This document shows, piece by piece, positions 1 to 6,476 of a stretch of 8,479 bases of DNA. Every line of letters starts with the position of its first letter. Within the stretch, counting starts at the first letter, position 1. The notes below the pieces were generated by a model. The model worked only from the letters and a program-made list of their open reading frames with translations, made no database searches and was not told where the DNA came from. The position numbers and the translations under genes are program-made. Source of the DNA: Clostridium sp. (GTDB lineage Bacteria > Bacillota > Clostridia > Lachnospirales > Lachnospiraceae); NCBI GenBank assembly GCA_004554205.1, contig SFNH01000102.1:1-8479 (forward strand), in the 5' to 3' direction.

Positions 1-32
1 TAAAGGACTTGCCGCCTGCTCTTCACAGACAA

Positions 33-52
33 CAAGCCCTTTCGGCTGCTTG
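33..52. terminator. Small hairpin, possible terminator
   Basis: CAAGC (33-37) pairs with GCTTG (48-52). C38-C39 can pair with G44-G45 around a TTTC loop, leaving a two-base bulge. On the minus strand it is followed by TTGTTGTCTGT, only a poor U-tract; on the plus strand by A6 and then T4. It could end the minus-strand transporter transcript about 80-95 bp after its stop codon, or a plus-strand gene lying left of the window. Function is uncertain. Confidence 0.25.
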
Positions 53-74
53 AAAAAATTTTGTTTTCAAATAT

Positions 75-99
75 TGTCTAACTTTTTGGGGTCACTTCA
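75..99. mobile_element. Possible IS3-type terminal inverted repeat
   Basis: Read on the minus strand this stretch begins TGAAGTGACCCCAAAAAG and continues to TTAGACA. It resembles the ends of IS3-family (IS150-group) elements, which begin with TG and commonly contain a CCCCAAAAAGTT core. If so, the element lies to the left of the window and its end abuts the 3' flank of the Na+/Pi transporter gene. No transposase reading frame is visible in the first 74 bases, so only the very tip of an element or a solo end could be present. The resemblance is from memory, not from an alignment, and the exact outer boundary (94 or 99) is not decided. Confidence 0.35.
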
Positions 100-128
100 G
101 TGCCGCAGCTCTCCTATTCGGTTTATCG

Positions 129-1886
129 TTATTCCGCCGCAAGAGCATATTTTTCCCGGAAGGCGGCGTAATCGGCATCAAAGGATGCGCTGTTTTCGCG
201 GATACTTTGCAGTACCTCGTGGCGGTGGAGATTATGGTCGATGCCCTCTACGATGCAGCAGGCGATATTGGAACAATGATCGCTGACCCGTTCAAGGTCG
301 GTGAGAAGGTCGGACCAGATAAATCCCGCTTCGATACCGCAGGTTCCCTGCTGCATCCGGCGAATATGACGGGTGCGAAGCTCCTCCTTGAGGTCATCGA
401 TGACCTGCTCCAGCGGCTCGATCCGGCGGGCTGCGCCGATATCCCCGGTGACAAAGGCCGTGTAGGCCAACCCCGTGACCTCCTGCACGGCGGCAGACAT
501 GATCTGATACTCCTGCCGGGCGGCCGGAGAAAAGGATATCCCCTTATTTTTAAGCTCCTCCGCCGACTCCAGAATATTCACGCTGTGGTCGGCAATGCGT
601 TCAAAGTCGCCGATCAGCCGAAGGTACTCCGCAGCAAGGGCGCTGTCGGTCTCCCCTATTTTGCGGGCGCTCAATTTGACAAGATAACTGCCGATGATGT
701 CCTCGTAATGATCGGTGCGGGCTTCATCCTCCCGGATATTCTCGGCAGCCTTCGGGGTGCAGACCAGAACCGCCCCGAGACTTTCCCGCATCGACTCCAT
801 GGCATAGCTGGCCATATCCGCAATAAGGGTACGGCAGCGCTCCAGTGCAAGGGCCGGGGTAGCCAGCAGACGTTCGTCCAGTTCCGCTTCCCGCTGGGGC
901 TTTTTGTCCTCCGGGACAAGCCGCATCACCAGCTTTTCCAGCATCCCGCCCAGCGGCAGCAGCACCAAGGTACAAAGCACATTAAAGACAGAATGGGCAA
1001 CGGCGATGCCCCATTCGGTGGCAGGCTGTGTAAGCAGCAGCGGGGCAGCCACCGCACGGATAATATAAAACAGGATTATGCCGACTGTAGCGCCGATGAC
1101 GTTAAAATTAAGGTGGACCAGCGCAGCCCGACGGGCGTTTTTATTGGTGCCGATGGAGGAAAGCAGCGCCGTGACGCAGGTACCGATATTCTGCCCCATA
1201 ATAATGGGGATGGCCGCCCCGTATGTGACCTGTCCCGTACTGGCAAGGGCCTGCAAAATGCCGACCGACGCCGAGCTGGACTGGATGATCCCGGTTAGCA
1301 GTGCCCCGGCCAGAACACCGAGAAGCGGATCGGTGAAAAGGAGGAAAAGCCGGCTGAACTCCGGGACATCACGCAGCACGGAGACCGCTGCCGACATGGC
1401 CTCCATGCCGAACATGAGCGTGGCAAAGCCGAGCAGGATCATGCCGGTATCCTTTTTCTTATCGTTTTTAAGGAAAAGATACAGGACAATACCGATAACG
1501 GCAAGGATCGGGGTAAAGGTGGAGGGCTTGAACATCTGTACCAGCAGGCTGTTGCCCTCGATGCCGGAAAGGCTTAAAATCCATGCGGTGACGGTGGTGC
1601 CGATATTAGCCCCCATGATGACCCCGATGGACTGGCGCAGCGTCATTAAGCCGGAATTGACAAAGCCGACGACCATTACGGTGGTGGCCGAGGAGCTTTG
1701 GATCACGGCGGTAACGCCCAGCCCTGCCAGCAAGCCCTTCAGCCGGCTTTGGGTCATCTTTTCCAGCAGGGGACGCAGGCTGCTGCCGGCACGGCGCTCC
1801 AGCGCCTGTCCCATCAGGCTCATGCCGAACAGAAACAGACACAGCCCGCCGAGCAAATTAAGCACATTAAAAATAGACATTGGCAT
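129..1886 (-). CDS. Na+/phosphate cotransporter with PhoU-like C-terminus
   Basis: A 585-aa membrane protein predicted to import inorganic phosphate with sodium (PF02690, NptA/YjbB type). The N-terminal half has two inverted Na/Pi repeats: QSSSATT at 63-69 with GANIGTT at 92-98, and QSSSAS at 202-207 with GQNIGTC at 231-237. These QSSS motifs are the family hallmark. Hydrophobic segments run to about residue 320. The cytoplasmic part (about 340-585) is helical and carries two PhoU-type metal motifs, DFERIADH (427-434) and DLERVSDH (530-537). Length is normal for the fused bacterial form. ATG at 1886 has GGAAGG a few bases upstream; a second in-frame ATG at 1880 is also possible. A Pho-box-like promoter lies directly upstream (1944-1984), so it probably has its own phosphate-controlled start while also lying downstream of the kinase gene. 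The family is certain; net direction of transport (import or export) is not shown by sequence. Confidence 0.93.
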   Translation of the reverse strand: MPMSIFNVLNLLGGLCLFLFGMSLMGQALERRAGSSLRPLLEKMTQSRLKGLLAGLGVTAVIQSSSATTVMVVGFVNSGLMTLRQSIGVIMGANIGTTVTAWILSLSGIEGNSLLVQMFKPSTFTPILAVIGIVLYLFLKNDKKKDTGMILLGFATLMFGMEAMSAAVSVLRDVPEFSRLFLLFTDPLLGVLAGALLTGIIQSSSASVGILQALASTGQVTYGAAIPIIMGQNIGTCVTALLSSIGTNKNARRAALVHLNFNVIGATVGIILFYIIRAVAAPLLLTQPATEWGIAVAHSVFNVLCTLVLLPLGGMLEKLVMRLVPEDKKPQREAELDERLLATPALALERCRTLIADMASYAMESMRESLGAVLVCTPKAAENIREDEARTDHYEDIIGSYLVKLSARKIGETDSALAAEYLRLIGDFERIADHSVNILESAEELKNKGISFSPAARQEYQIMSAAVQEVTGLAYTAFVTGDIGAARRIEPLEQVIDDLKEELRTRHIRRMQQGTCGIEAGFIWSDLLTDLERVSDHCSNIACCIVEGIDHNLHRHEVLQSIRENSASFDADYAAFREKYALAAE

Positions 1887-1943
1887 TATTCCTTCCCGGT
1901 TCTTTTTTTACAGGTACCATGATACAGGGGGAAGGTCAAATGC

Positions 1944-1984
1944 ATTATCAAGAGTTTGTAAAATCCATGTAAAGCGGCGGTAAA
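1944..1984 (-). promoter_or_regulatory. Pho-box promoter of the Na+/Pi transporter
   Basis: On the minus strand three hexamers stand at exact 11-bp steps: TTTACC (1984-1979), TTTACA (1973-1968) and TTTACA (1962-1957). Seven bases later comes GATAAT (1949-1944), a good -10. The middle hexamer sits where a -35 would be (18 bp from the -10), and no other -35 is seen. TT(A/T/C)ACA direct repeats spaced by about 5 bp are the known PhoP box of Bacillus; activator binding over the -35 is the expected arrangement. The neighbouring regulator operon repeats the same geometry. Confidence 0.7.
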
Positions 1985-2027
1985 AGCGGAAAACCACACC
2001 CTGCGGCACGGTCTTCTTTGCGGAATG

Positions 2028-3377
2028 TTATTCTTTGGCTTCGGGGAAGGCGACGGTAAAGGTCGCGCCTTTTCCGGGGGTGCTTTCCACACCGATGCGG
2101 GCATGATGGATCAGCGCCGCGTGCTTGACGATGGAAAGGCCGAGCCCCGTTCCGCCGACCTCCTTGGAGCGGCTTTTATCGACCCGGTAGAACCGTTCAA
2201 AGATGCGGTCCAGACTTTCCGCGGGGATGCCGATCCCGGTATCGGTGACGGTCAAACGAACCTCTCCGGGATAGGAGGCCACCAGCACCTTGACGCTGCC
2301 GCCCGGACAGTTATACTTGATGGCGTTATCACAGAGGTTAAAAATCATGCTGTACAGCACCGAAGGGATGCCGATGACTGTGGCGGACTGCCCCCGGACG
2401 GTAAGATTGACATTGGCCTCGGCCGCTGCCGGCTGCAGGCTGTCCGCTGCGTTTTCCGCAATGCGGTAAAGATCCACCGGCTGACGCTCCATCCCGGCGG
2501 CGCCGCCGTCCAACCGTGTCAGGTTGATGATGTCCTCCACCAGTGCGGTGAGCCGCAGCGACTCCTGACGGATCTTGTGGGCAAAGGGCTTGATATCCTG
2601 CTGCTGCACCATACCGTTTTCCATCAGCTCGGCGTAGCCGGAGATGGCGTGAAGCGGCGTTTTTAATTCGTGTGAAACATTGGCGGTGAATTCCTGCCGG
2701 ATCTGCGAATTCTTCTCCAGCTTTTCCTGATCCTGCCGGATCTGGGTCTGCTGCATCGCCATGCGGCGCAAAAGCGGCTCGATCTCGGCGTATTCCTCCC
2801 GGCCGACATACTGCGCCGGCTGATCCAGATCGATGGAATTGATGGGCTCCACGATGGTACGGGAAAGGCGGGATGCAAGGATGAAGGACAATACCAGCGC
2901 CAGCAGGATGATCACGCAGATGGGCTGGGCAAAGCCCACCAGCAGCACCCAAACCGAATGCTGCGTTGCCGAAAGACGGATCACCGTTCCATCCGGGAGA
3001 AGGCGGGCACAGTAGAGGTTGCGGCTGGAAAGGGTATCGGAATAGCGGCTGCTTTCGCCGGTGCCGCTTTGCAGCGCCTGCTGTACTTCCTCACGGGCCA
3101 GATGGTTTTCCATCGTTTCGACATCGTTTTCGTTATCGTACAGCACGGTACCGTCCGCATCGATCCATGTAATGCGGTAGTCCCCGGCCGGGAGGCCGTC
3201 AAAGTATTTTATACCATTGAGGGTCACGCCCTGCGCAATGGCTTCGGTGCCGGTGCGAAGCTGCTTTTGCTGCACGCCGGTAAAATAGCTGTACAGCACC
3301 CCCATGATAAGCACCAGTGACAGCGCCAGCACCACCAGTGCCGCAAGCCACACCGAACGAAAAATTTTCTTACTCAT
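2028..3377 (-). CDS. phoR: PhoR-like sensor histidine kinase
   Basis: A 449-aa membrane histidine kinase. It has a first membrane helix (about 10-33), an extracytoplasmic region (34-140), a second helix (about 141-168), and a linker or HAMP-like coiled segment rich in Q/E (about 170-228). The kinase core follows: H-box FTANVSHELKTPL with phospho-acceptor H236, N-box NLCDNAIKY (347-355), G1 DTGIGIP (379-385), F-box region ERFYRVD (394-400) and G2 GGTGLGLSIV (408-417). All catalytic boxes are intact. ATG at 3377 overlaps the response-regulator stop by 8 bp and has GGAGG at 3384-3388, so translation is probably coupled. The architecture is the PhoR/WalK class. The assignment to phosphate sensing rests on the Pho boxes and the phosphate transporter next door, not on the sensor domain itself. 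There is no separate PAS domain of obvious size, so the signal may be relayed by a PhoU partner, which is inference. Confidence 0.9.
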   Translation of the reverse strand: MSKKIFRSVWLAALVVLALSLVLIMGVLYSYFTGVQQKQLRTGTEAIAQGVTLNGIKYFDGLPAGDYRITWIDADGTVLYDNENDVETMENHLAREEVQQALQSGTGESSRYSDTLSSRNLYCARLLPDGTVIRLSATQHSVWVLLVGFAQPICVIILLALVLSFILASRLSRTIVEPINSIDLDQPAQYVGREEYAEIEPLLRRMAMQQTQIRQDQEKLEKNSQIRQEFTANVSHELKTPLHAISGYAELMENGMVQQQDIKPFAHKIRQESLRLTALVEDIINLTRLDGGAAGMERQPVDLYRIAENAADSLQPAAAEANVNLTVRGQSATVIGIPSVLYSMIFNLCDNAIKYNCPGGSVKVLVASYPGEVRLTVTDTGIGIPAESLDRIFERFYRVDKSRSKEVGGTGLGLSIVKHAALIHHARIGVESTPGKGATFTVAFPEAKE

Positions 3378-4047
3378 GCGGCGCCTCCAGTTTGTAGCCT
3401 ACCCCGCGCACCGTCTGCAAAATATCCCCGGCGGTACCGAGCTTGGTGCGCAGGGTGCCGATGTGAACATCAACGGTACGGGTCTCGCCGTAATAATCGG
3501 CGCCCCAAACGGCGGAAAGCAGGCGGTCACGGGTAAACACCTGACCGGGGTTTTCCAAAAACAGCCGCAGGAGGTCGTATTCCTTTAGGGTAAGGGTGAT
3601 GGGGGTTCCGTCTGCTTCCACCACGTGCCGCCCCTCATCCATTGTAATGCCGCCCTGCCGCAGGATGGGAGGTGCGGCCTTGGGACCGGTGCGGCGCAGC
3701 ACCGCCCGAATGCGGGAGACCATCTCCATCATGCCGAACGGCTTGGTCAGGTAGTCATCAGCACCGAGATCCAGCCCGATCACACGGTCATACTCGGTAT
3801 CCTTGGCGGTCGCCATAATCACGGGGATCCCGGCCGTAGCGGGAGCCGCGCGCAGCTTTTTCAGGATGGCGATGCCGTCCTCGCCGGGCAGCATGATATC
3901 CAGCATGACGAGATCGGGGGTTTCCTGCCGTATGGCCTGCCAAAACGATTCACCGTCGGCAAAGCCTTCCGCCGAAAGTCCCGCCGCACGGAGGGTATAT
4001 ACCATCAGATCGCGGATGCTGCTGTCGTCTTCCACACAATAGATCAT
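3370..4047 (-). CDS. phoP: PhoP/PhoB-like response regulator
   Basis: A 225-aa OmpR/PhoB-class regulator. The receiver domain (1-118) has acidic pair D7-D8, phospho-acceptor D50 (in LVMLDIMLP), T80 and K102 (in TKPFG), all conserved. The winged-helix DNA-binding domain (about 130-222) contains LTLKEYDLLRLFLENPGQVFTRDRL in pattern, then RTVDVHIGTLRTKL and the terminal RGVGYKL wing. Length is standard. ATG at 4047 is supported by AGGAGG at 4056-4061, eight bases upstream. It is the first gene of the minus-strand operon and its promoter carries four TTTACA hexamers, the sites such a regulator would bind, so positive autoregulation is likely. Class is certain; the Pho identity is a strong inference from the DNA sites and the Na+/Pi transporter. 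Confidence 0.92.
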   Translation of the reverse strand: MIYCVEDDSSIRDLMVYTLRAAGLSAEGFADGESFWQAIRQETPDLVMLDIMLPGEDGIAILKKLRAAPATAGIPVIMATAKDTEYDRVIGLDLGADDYLTKPFGMMEMVSRIRAVLRRTGPKAAPPILRQGGITMDEGRHVVEADGTPITLTLKEYDLLRLFLENPGQVFTRDRLLSAVWGADYYGETRTVDVHIGTLRTKLGTAGDILQTVRGVGYKLEAPHE

Positions 4048-4104
4048 CGCTTTTTCCTCCTGTCCTTTTTTCTGATTGTATCATAAAAAATGAATGTATG
4101 GAAT

Positions 4105-4154
4105 AATATCGGCAATTTGTAAAGTTAATGTAAAGTTTAATTGTAAAGTGTAAA
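4105..4154 (-). promoter_or_regulatory. Autoregulatory Pho-box promoter of the two-component operon
   Basis: On the minus strand TTTACA occurs four times: 4154-4149, 4147-4142, 4134-4129 and 4123-4118 (steps of 7, 13 and 11 bp). Seven bases after the last copy is GATATT (4110-4105), or TATTAT two bases further on, as -10. The last two hexamers and the -10 reproduce the spacing at the transporter promoter. The leader to the regulator ATG is about 55-60 nt. A weaker alternative -10 (TATGATACAAT) lies nearer the gene at 4075-4084. Confidence 0.65.
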
Positions 4155-4197
4155 ACCGACCATTTTACGGTCGAGGAAATCATTTGGCGGGACGGCG

Positions 4198-4226
4198 GTA
4201 TATTTTCGCAGTTCCTGCAAAAACTA
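4198..4226 (+). promoter_or_regulatory. Candidate forespore-type (sigma F/G) promoter of spoVT
   Basis: GTATA at 4198-4202 fits the sigma G/F -35 pattern (gyATr / GywTA). Seventeen bases later AAAACTA (4220-4226) fits CAtnmTA at five of seven positions; read as the sigma F pattern, G4217 to A4226 fits at nearly all fixed positions. In B. subtilis spoVT is transcribed by sigma G, which makes this placement, 38 bp before the ATG, reasonable. The -10 is imperfect, so this is a candidate only. Confidence 0.3.
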
Positions 4227-4263
4227 ACCGCACAGCAAATTTCAGGAGAGGGTGTTTGAGTAG

Positions 4264-4800
4264 ATGAAAGCGACCGGTATAGTACGTCGGATAGATGACC
4301 TCGGGAGAGTAGTAATTCCCAAAGAGATCCGCAGGACCATGCGTATCCGTGAGGGCGACCCGTTGGAGATTTTCGTCAGCAACGAGGGGGAGGTCATTTT
4401 TAAGAAGTACTCCCCTATCAGCGAGCTGGGCAGCATCGCTGCGCAGTATTGCGAGGTGCTGTATCGCACCGCCGGTTTTCCGGTGCTCATTACCGACCGG
4501 GACCATGTGGTAGCGGTCAGCGGCATCAGTCGGCGGGAGGTGCTGGAGCGTCGGGTGTCTCACGGCTTGGAGGATCAGATCGAGAACCGCAGGAGCTTTT
4601 CGGCTGGTGACGGGCAGCCGTTACAGCCCATTGAGGGCGTTGCCTATTATGCGCTGGTGCAGTCCCCTATCATTTCCTCTGGTGATGTATGCGGTAGCGT
4701 GATGTTCCTGCAAAACAAAGAAAGCGACCGTCCCGGGGACGCCGAGCAAAAGCTCATTCAGGCGGCGGCGAGCTATCTAGGGAAGCAGATGGAGCTGTAA
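4264..4800 (+). CDS. spoVT: Stage V sporulation protein T
   Basis: A 178-aa forespore transcription factor, the same length as B. subtilis SpoVT. Residues 1-50 are an AbrB/SpoVT swapped-hairpin DNA-binding domain: MKATGIVRRIDDLGRVVIPK is diagnostic, followed by EIRRTMRIREGDPLEIF. Residues about 55-178 form the GAF-like C-terminal domain typical of SpoVT and absent from short AbrB proteins. In the family it tunes the sigma G regulon and spore germination properties. ATG at 4264 is preceded by AGGAGAGGGTG (4244-4254), a slightly long spacing. It is transcribed divergently from the Pho operon and ends in its own terminator, so it is monocistronic. Nothing is missing. Confidence 0.95.
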   Translation: MKATGIVRRIDDLGRVVIPKEIRRTMRIREGDPLEIFVSNEGEVIFKKYSPISELGSIAAQYCEVLYRTAGFPVLITDRDHVVAVSGISRREVLERRVSHGLEDQIENRRSFSAGDGQPLQPIEGVAYYALVQSPIISSGDVCGSVMFLQNKESDRPGDAEQKLIQAAASYLGKQMEL

Positions 4801-4813
4801 TGGATATAGGTGT

Positions 4814-4846
4814 GCCCTCCGGTCGAGTGATCGGAGGGCGATGTTT
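4814..4846 (+). terminator. Rho-independent terminator of spoVT
   Basis: GCCCTCCG (4814-4821) pairs perfectly with CGGAGGGC (4832-4839). The stem extends inwards by G-U, T-A and C-G pairs, giving 11 pairs around a GAGT loop. GATG and then TTTT (4843-4846) follow on the plus strand. It sits 13 bp after the spoVT stop, between two convergent genes. The minus-strand side has no T-run, so it serves spoVT rather than the opposite gene. Confidence 0.82.
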
Positions 4847-4854
4847 TAATGAAT

Positions 4855-5367
4855 TCAAAACTTCAAAAAGTCGCTTCTGCTGTCCTGCAGTCGGAAAGAA
4901 TACCCTTTTCGATTCAGGTTCGCTGCTTTCATGGCAACCAGGTTGATATCTGTGTTCATCGATTTGGCGATTTTCTCCATATTGAAGCCTTCCTGTATAT
5001 AATTCAAGACCTCATCATCGGGTAGCGCAACCTCCGCTGCAAAGCAGTTTGCCTCATATTCCATTCGGTCATTTTTCATGTGGAACAGATTGAGATCGGA
5101 AAATAACTTTGCTTCATTCCGGTGCAGTACTGCGTGACCGATCTCATGAAGCAGGACGATCCTGTGCATTTCAGGGCACAGGTCTTTTTTTATGAAGATA
5201 AAGCGGTTTCTTTCAATCTCCTTATAAACGCCCTTTTGCTTGGCGAAGTCTACCGGCATAATGATGATTCCCAAGTAGTCAGCGATGAGTTCGGGTTCTC
5301 GGGATCCGGCCGCTTTTACAATATGGTTCGCCTTGTCCATTATGCAAATGGACGAGTTTAGCTGCAT
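4855..5367 (-). CDS. ImmA/IrrE-family metallo-endopeptidase
   Basis: A 170-aa predicted zinc protease (PF06114). The HEIGH motif at 74-78 (in VLLHEIGHAVLH) gives two histidine ligands and the catalytic glutamate. EYEANCFAAEVALP (103-116) contains the third ligand, probably E105. Relatives cleave a partner repressor: ImmA cuts ImmR in ICEBs1, and IrrE/PprI cuts DdrO in Deinococcus. ATG at 5367 has a perfect AGGAGGT at 5374-5380, six bases away. No partner HTH gene lies next to it; only a short reading-frame tail ending at 5401 remains upstream. No clear promoter is seen upstream either, which suggests it was once the second gene of an operon. The protein itself looks intact. It may act on a repressor encoded elsewhere or be a relic of a prophage or conjugative element. 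Confidence 0.88.
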   Translation of the reverse strand: MQLNSSICIMDKANHIVKAAGSREPELIADYLGIIIMPVDFAKQKGVYKEIERNRFIFIKKDLCPEMHRIVLLHEIGHAVLHRNEAKLFSDLNLFHMKNDRMEYEANCFAAEVALPDDEVLNYIQEGFNMEKIAKSMNTDINLVAMKAANLNRKGYSFRLQDSRSDFLKF

Positions 5368-5400
5368 GGATGCACCTCCTTTGACTTACGCAGGAGGGAA

Positions 5401-5452
5401 TCAATCATTCTTCTCGGTATGATCTTTCCGCGCATATTTCCGGTTATTCTCC
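5401..5452 (-). pseudogene. Possible C-terminal remnant of a gene upstream of immA
   Basis: On the minus strand an open frame runs into a TGA at 5403-5401 and encodes the very hydrophilic tail ENNRKYARKDHTEKND. The stop lies 33 bases before the immA ATG, a normal operon spacing. Genes in that position in ImmA loci usually encode an XRE-type repressor. The frame upstream of about 5455 runs antisense to the lectin-like gene and shows nothing recognisable. The stretch is too short to identify, so this reading is inference from position and composition. Confidence 0.3.
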
Positions 5453-6421
5453 TTGGCGATCACATATGAAAATGGAGCAACTTATCGGTTCCTGAGTCGT
5501 GAAGCTGAAAACGATGCAGGTACCAACGGGAAAGGCAGATCCCTGAATGTATATGGCACACAGCCGACTTCTCTGGCGAATGTGTGCCTGTACACCTCCG
5601 ATGACAATGATATTTGTCAGCAGTGGGTGTATGTGGAGGAGAACAGGAAAAAGTACCTGAAGTGCAAGGGCAATACGGATCTTGCGCTGGATCTCTATAC
5701 CGGTGCTTCTTCCGTTGTCGGTGTAAGAAACTGCAATGCACATGCTTTCAAGCCTTCTGAAACTTCATGTATTGAAGTAGAGGACGCCGGCGGCGGGTAC
5801 GTTTATATTCGCCTTTCCGATGATCTGTATCTGAATAAGTACCTGGCTGCCAACGCAGGCGCCAATGGCACCAACAGCGGCAAGAGCTTTAACAGCGACG
5901 GAAATGTCTATTTTGTTGAGTTCAACGAAGGCGACCCCATGCCTGCGTGGAAACCCATCTTATTGGCTGCGCCTCCTAATCCGAAGCCCCCTGTTGGTCC
6001 GGAGCCGGAACCCGGCGATGGGCAGGTGCTCATTTATCCCGTAAACAAAACTCTTTATACATGTGGATACAAGGTAGCGGCTTATGGTGTCTTCAATATT
6101 GGTACGCATTATGGTCATGATATTGTTGACGCCAATGCAAGTTATACAGGCGAAATTATTGCTAATAACATCTTTGCAAGTGGTTCTGGCTTAATTTATC
6201 GCTCTGGCGAGGACGAAAACGTTGGATTCTTTGCCTGCATTGTATATCCAAATGTACTTGTGTATGAGAATGGTAGCCGCGTTAAAAAGGATTTGACAGT
6301 CCGCTATTGGCATATGGAGGCTTTTCTTTCCGTAAAGTGGTTATATAAAGTGAAGGGGGTGAGTCCAATGCAGTTGTTAAACGATCAAATCAAATCAAAC
6401 CGAAAAACCTTTATTCATTAA
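5453..6421 (+). CDS. Ricin-type lectin / M23-like peptidase, truncated remnant
   Basis: A 322-residue frame with two modules. Residues 1-170 look like a ricin-B beta-trefoil (carbohydrate or wall binding): YRFLSR, CQQWVY with the QxW motif at 56-58, KKYLKCKG, and WKPILL at 166-171. A proline-rich linker (173-189) follows. Residues 191-295 resemble the first part of an M23 (LytM) peptidase: HYGHDIVD has the H219/D223 ligand pair and RYWHME supplies a catalytic-type His (H287). The C-terminal HxH motif and the usual last strands are missing. From about residue 296 the frame changes character and ends in an apparent foreign start (see 6368). The frame opens only at TTG 5453, with no ribosome binding site and a stop at 5420. 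There is no signal peptide; secreted or phage-lysin-like origin is inference. It is best read as a decayed, probably silent gene fragment. Codon composition drops in GC after about 6040, suggesting separate module histories. Confidence 0.6.
   Translation: MAITYENGATYRFLSREAENDAGTNGKGRSLNVYGTQPTSLANVCLYTSDDNDICQQWVYVEENRKKYLKCKGNTDLALDLYTGASSVVGVRNCNAHAFKPSETSCIEVEDAGGGYVYIRLSDDLYLNKYLAANAGANGTNSGKSFNSDGNVYFVEFNEGDPMPAWKPILLAAPPNPKPPVGPEPEPGDGQVLIYPVNKTLYTCGYKVAAYGVFNIGTHYGHDIVDANASYTGEIIANNIFASGSGLIYRSGEDENVGFFACIVYPNVLVYENGSRVKKDLTVRYWHMEAFLSVKWLYKVKGVSPMQLLNDQIKSNRKTFIH
6368..6421 (+). pseudogene. Translation start of a lost gene, 17 codons
   Basis: GGGGGTG (6355-6361) followed by ATG at 6368 looks like a real translation start. 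The frame reads MQLLNDQIKSNRKTFIH and stops at 6419-6421. It is in frame with the end of the lectin/peptidase remnant, so that remnant's last 17 residues are probably not part of its original protein. It contains three tandem ATCAA units (6384-6398). The parent family is not recognised. Confidence 0.3.
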
Positions 6422-6476
6422 ATTGGATGTTCGGAGTAATCGCAAAAGAACAGCCTGCATTTTATAGGAGATACAT

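Noticed and set aside
207..1298. A 363-aa open frame on the plus strand
   Set aside because: It lies wholly antisense to the Na+/Pi transporter, has no recognisable domain and low-complexity composition; a by-product of GC-rich third positions in the real gene.
1985..2027. Possible terminator after the kinase gene
   Set aside because: A stem can be drawn only with several G-U pairs and there is no clean T-run, so read-through into the transporter cannot be excluded.
2025..2666. A 213-aa plus-strand open frame
   Set aside because: Antisense to the kinase ATPase domain, whose catalytic boxes are all intact on the other strand.
4180..4563. A 127-aa minus-strand open frame over the start of spoVT
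   Set aside because: SpoVT is unmistakable on the plus strand; the antisense frame has no RBS or domain.
6384..6398. Three tandem ATCAA units as a phase-variable repeat
   Set aside because: Only three short units inside an apparently dead fragment; not enough to suggest slippage control.
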